From the NCBI GenBank assembly GCA_946186575.1, contig CAMHNO010000010.1, positions 1-64,000 on the forward strand: a stretch of DNA of 64,000 bases. The letters run 5' to 3'. The translations under genes were made by a program, and so were the position numbers. Origin of the DNA: an uncultured Prevotellaceae bacterium (lineage in GTDB: Bacteria; Bacteroidota; Bacteroidia; Bacteroidales; Muribaculaceae). Below the pieces are notes generated by a model, which was not told the origin of the DNA, did not search any database, and saw nothing but the letters and a program-made list of their open reading frames with translations. This document shows, in pieces, positions 62,758 to 64,000 of the stretch (within the stretch, counting starts at the first letter, position 1; each line of letters starts with the position of its first letter).

Positions 62758-64000
62758 TTAGTTAAGAAGCAGGTTGTAAACAACTGTTACGTCGCCCGAG
62801 GTGATTGCGCCATCACCGTCCTGGTCGCCGTTAACGAGTGCAGAGTCGTCCATGTTGAGCAGCCAGTTGTAGAGCGCTGTGATGTCACCAGAAGTAACAA
62901 CGCCGTCGCCGTCAACATCGCCTGGCTTAACGGTAGTGCCACCGTTGCCAACGATGATCTTGAACTCAGTGCCTGGCAGGGTGTAAACCAGAGTGCCATT
63001 GTTGTTAGGCTCAACGCTGATAGTAAGGTTGGTGTAGCCAGTGTAGCTGCCATCCTCCTCGTCGAAGAGATCCTCAGCCTCGATAGAGATCCACTCGGGC
63101 AGATCCTCGATGCTCCAAGCATCGTAAGGCTCGCTGGCCTTGAGCTCAAGAGTGAAGTCGCCACCCTCGGCAGGAATAGTGTACTCGGTAGCTGCGTCGG
63201 CCTTAGTCTCGATGTAAGCCATCTGAGCGTTGATCGAGAGCAGGAGGTTCTCGGGAAGACCGCTGTCGTCGCCCGAACCCCAGTAGTAACCCATGTGGCA
63301 AGGGATAATACTTGCGTCGACAACCTCGCCAGCAGCATCGTAGAAGTTCCACAAAGCATAGCCACCGAGGAAGTTGCTGTAGAACTCTTCGTGAGCCAAG
63401 TCGGCCACGCGAGTCATAGCATTCAGGATTGGAGAAACATCTTCAATCTCGTTAGCGCCCTCAATTACGATGCCAATTTCGCCATCGATAACGAGCCAAT
63501 CCTCTTGAGTAAGACCAAGCTCAGGATCCTCTTTCTCGAAGTAGAAGTCGATTGCTACAGCCTCGCCCATAACATCGGCGGGGAACTCATAGGTAGACAC
63601 TGCAATTGGGTTCTCGGTGTCAATTATATTATCCTGTACCCTGCAAACCTTAGCGGTAAGGGTCTTGCCAGCAGCAGCCGAGCACCAGGCATAGAACTGG
63701 ATGCGCGAGAAGGTGTAAGGATGTCCTGGATAGTTGAAGTACTGGATGAAGTTCTGAATCTTACCATCGACAGCACCTTCGGGCTTGTAGCCGTCGGGCA
63801 GGTCGGCAAAGAACACGTTGGCATCCTCGCCATAACCAGCACCAAACTGAGTGCGCATGATGTCGGCGTAAGCGGCACGTGGCGAGAACTGATACATACC
63901 GGTCATGCTGGTACCGTCGCCATTAACGTCGTCCTCAAACTTGCCACCAAATTGCACTGCACCATCGAATGCATAGTACTTTTCAGCCTGATAGTCGGCA
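62758..64000 (-). CDS. secreted protein with BACON-like domain and C-terminal dockerin-like pair, 5' end cut
   Basis: The open frame continues past the right edge with no start in view; 414 codons are visible. A region near the middle (ASEPYDAWSIEDLPEWISIEAE ... TNLTISVEPNNNG) has the shape of a BACON domain, common in secreted Bacteroidetes proteins. The last 56 or so residues are a dockerin-like pair (GDVDGDGVVTSGDITALYN; GDQDGDGAITSGDVTVVYN), and the protein ends right after it (LLLN), without a T9SS sorting domain. The upstream part contains strands that I cannot assign. The function is unknown. Confidence 0.78.
   Translation of the reverse strand, partial: ADYQAEKYYAFDGAVQFGGKFEDDVNGDGTSMTGMYQFSPRAAYADIMRTQFGAGYGEDANVFFADLPDGYKPEGAVDGKIQNFIQYFNYPGHPYTFSRIQFYAWCSAAAGKTLTAKVCRVQDNIIDTENPIAVSTYEFPADVMGEAVAIDFYFEKEDPELGLTQEDWLVIDGEIGIVIEGANEIEDVSPILNAMTRVADLAHEEFYSNFLGGYALWNFYDAAGEVVDASIIPCHMGYYWGSGDDSGLPENLLLSINAQMAYIETKADAATEYTIPAEGGDFTLELKASEPYDAWSIEDLPEWISIEAEDLFDEEDGSYTGYTNLTISVEPNNNGTLVYTLPGTEFKIIVGNGGTTVKPGDVDGDGVVTSGDITALYNWLLNMDDSALVNGDQDGDGAITSGDVTVVYNLLLN

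Overview
The window looks like chromosomal DNA of a gut-type Bacteroidales bacterium, most like Muribaculaceae or Prevotellaceae; the family is an inference. Supporting signs are a SusC/SusD pair, type IX secretion (T9SS) sorting domains, a PorU-type C25 peptidase, BspA-like leucine-rich repeat proteins, the MurF-Alr fusion, single-chain GlyRS, GldE, Rex, and many promoters of the Bacteroidetes type (-7 TAnnTTTG, sometimes with a -33 TTTG). Base composition is near 50% GC in genes, with AT-rich spacers. No tRNA, rRNA, CRISPR array or intact transposase was seen.

Layout. 1-4.5 kb (minus): a lysine-fermentation block, nhaC - ctfA - kal - kce - kdd (kdd runs off the left edge), divergent from dapF (lysine/DAP biosynthesis). 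5.7-8.7 kb: a dockerin-bearing beta-helix secreted protein, a CYTH protein and a cysteine-rich repeat protein. 8.9-14.8 kb: murF-alr fusion and GSCFA gene (minus), then glyS and an FKBP lipoprotein (plus). 15-21 kb: a 1669-residue LRR surface protein with two starch-binding-like modules, and a DUF3108 protein. 21-25.6 kb (minus): DUF3667, C69 dipeptidase, GldE-like protein. 25.9-38 kb: three PorU/gingipain-like C25 peptidases, with rex and a FAH-like gene between the first two, and an orphan T9SS sorting domain at the end. 38-41 kb: trmB, mrp, M48 lipoprotein. 41-45 kb (minus): two tandem BspA-like proteins with dockerin-like, cohesin-like and T9SS modules. 45.5-46.6 kb: outer-membrane phospholipase A and a small basic protein. 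46.8-54.6 kb (minus): a SusC-SusD-lipoprotein-PKD/propeller lipoprotein operon. 55-58.4 kb: a GHL10 glycosidase ending in a dockerin-like domain. 58.7-62 kb: zinc-ribbon/SH3 protein, NUDIX/winged-helix protein, sirtuin, hemerythrin and a LuxR-type regulator. 62-64 kb: a nested pair of small palindromic elements and the 3' part of another dockerin-bearing secreted protein.

How it fits together. Much of the window encodes the cell surface: T9SS maturation (PorU), two PorU-like paralogues, T9SS cargo, and five proteins with paired calcium-loop dockerin-like repeats. Two of those five also carry a domain that looks cohesin-like plus a T9SS anchor. This raises the possibility of a cohesin-dockerin-like surface assembly in a Bacteroidales cell, which I consider the best candidate for an undescribed system. 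The second notable structure is a 201-bp inverted-repeat element present twice, one copy interrupted by a 187-bp second element with a 7-bp target duplication.
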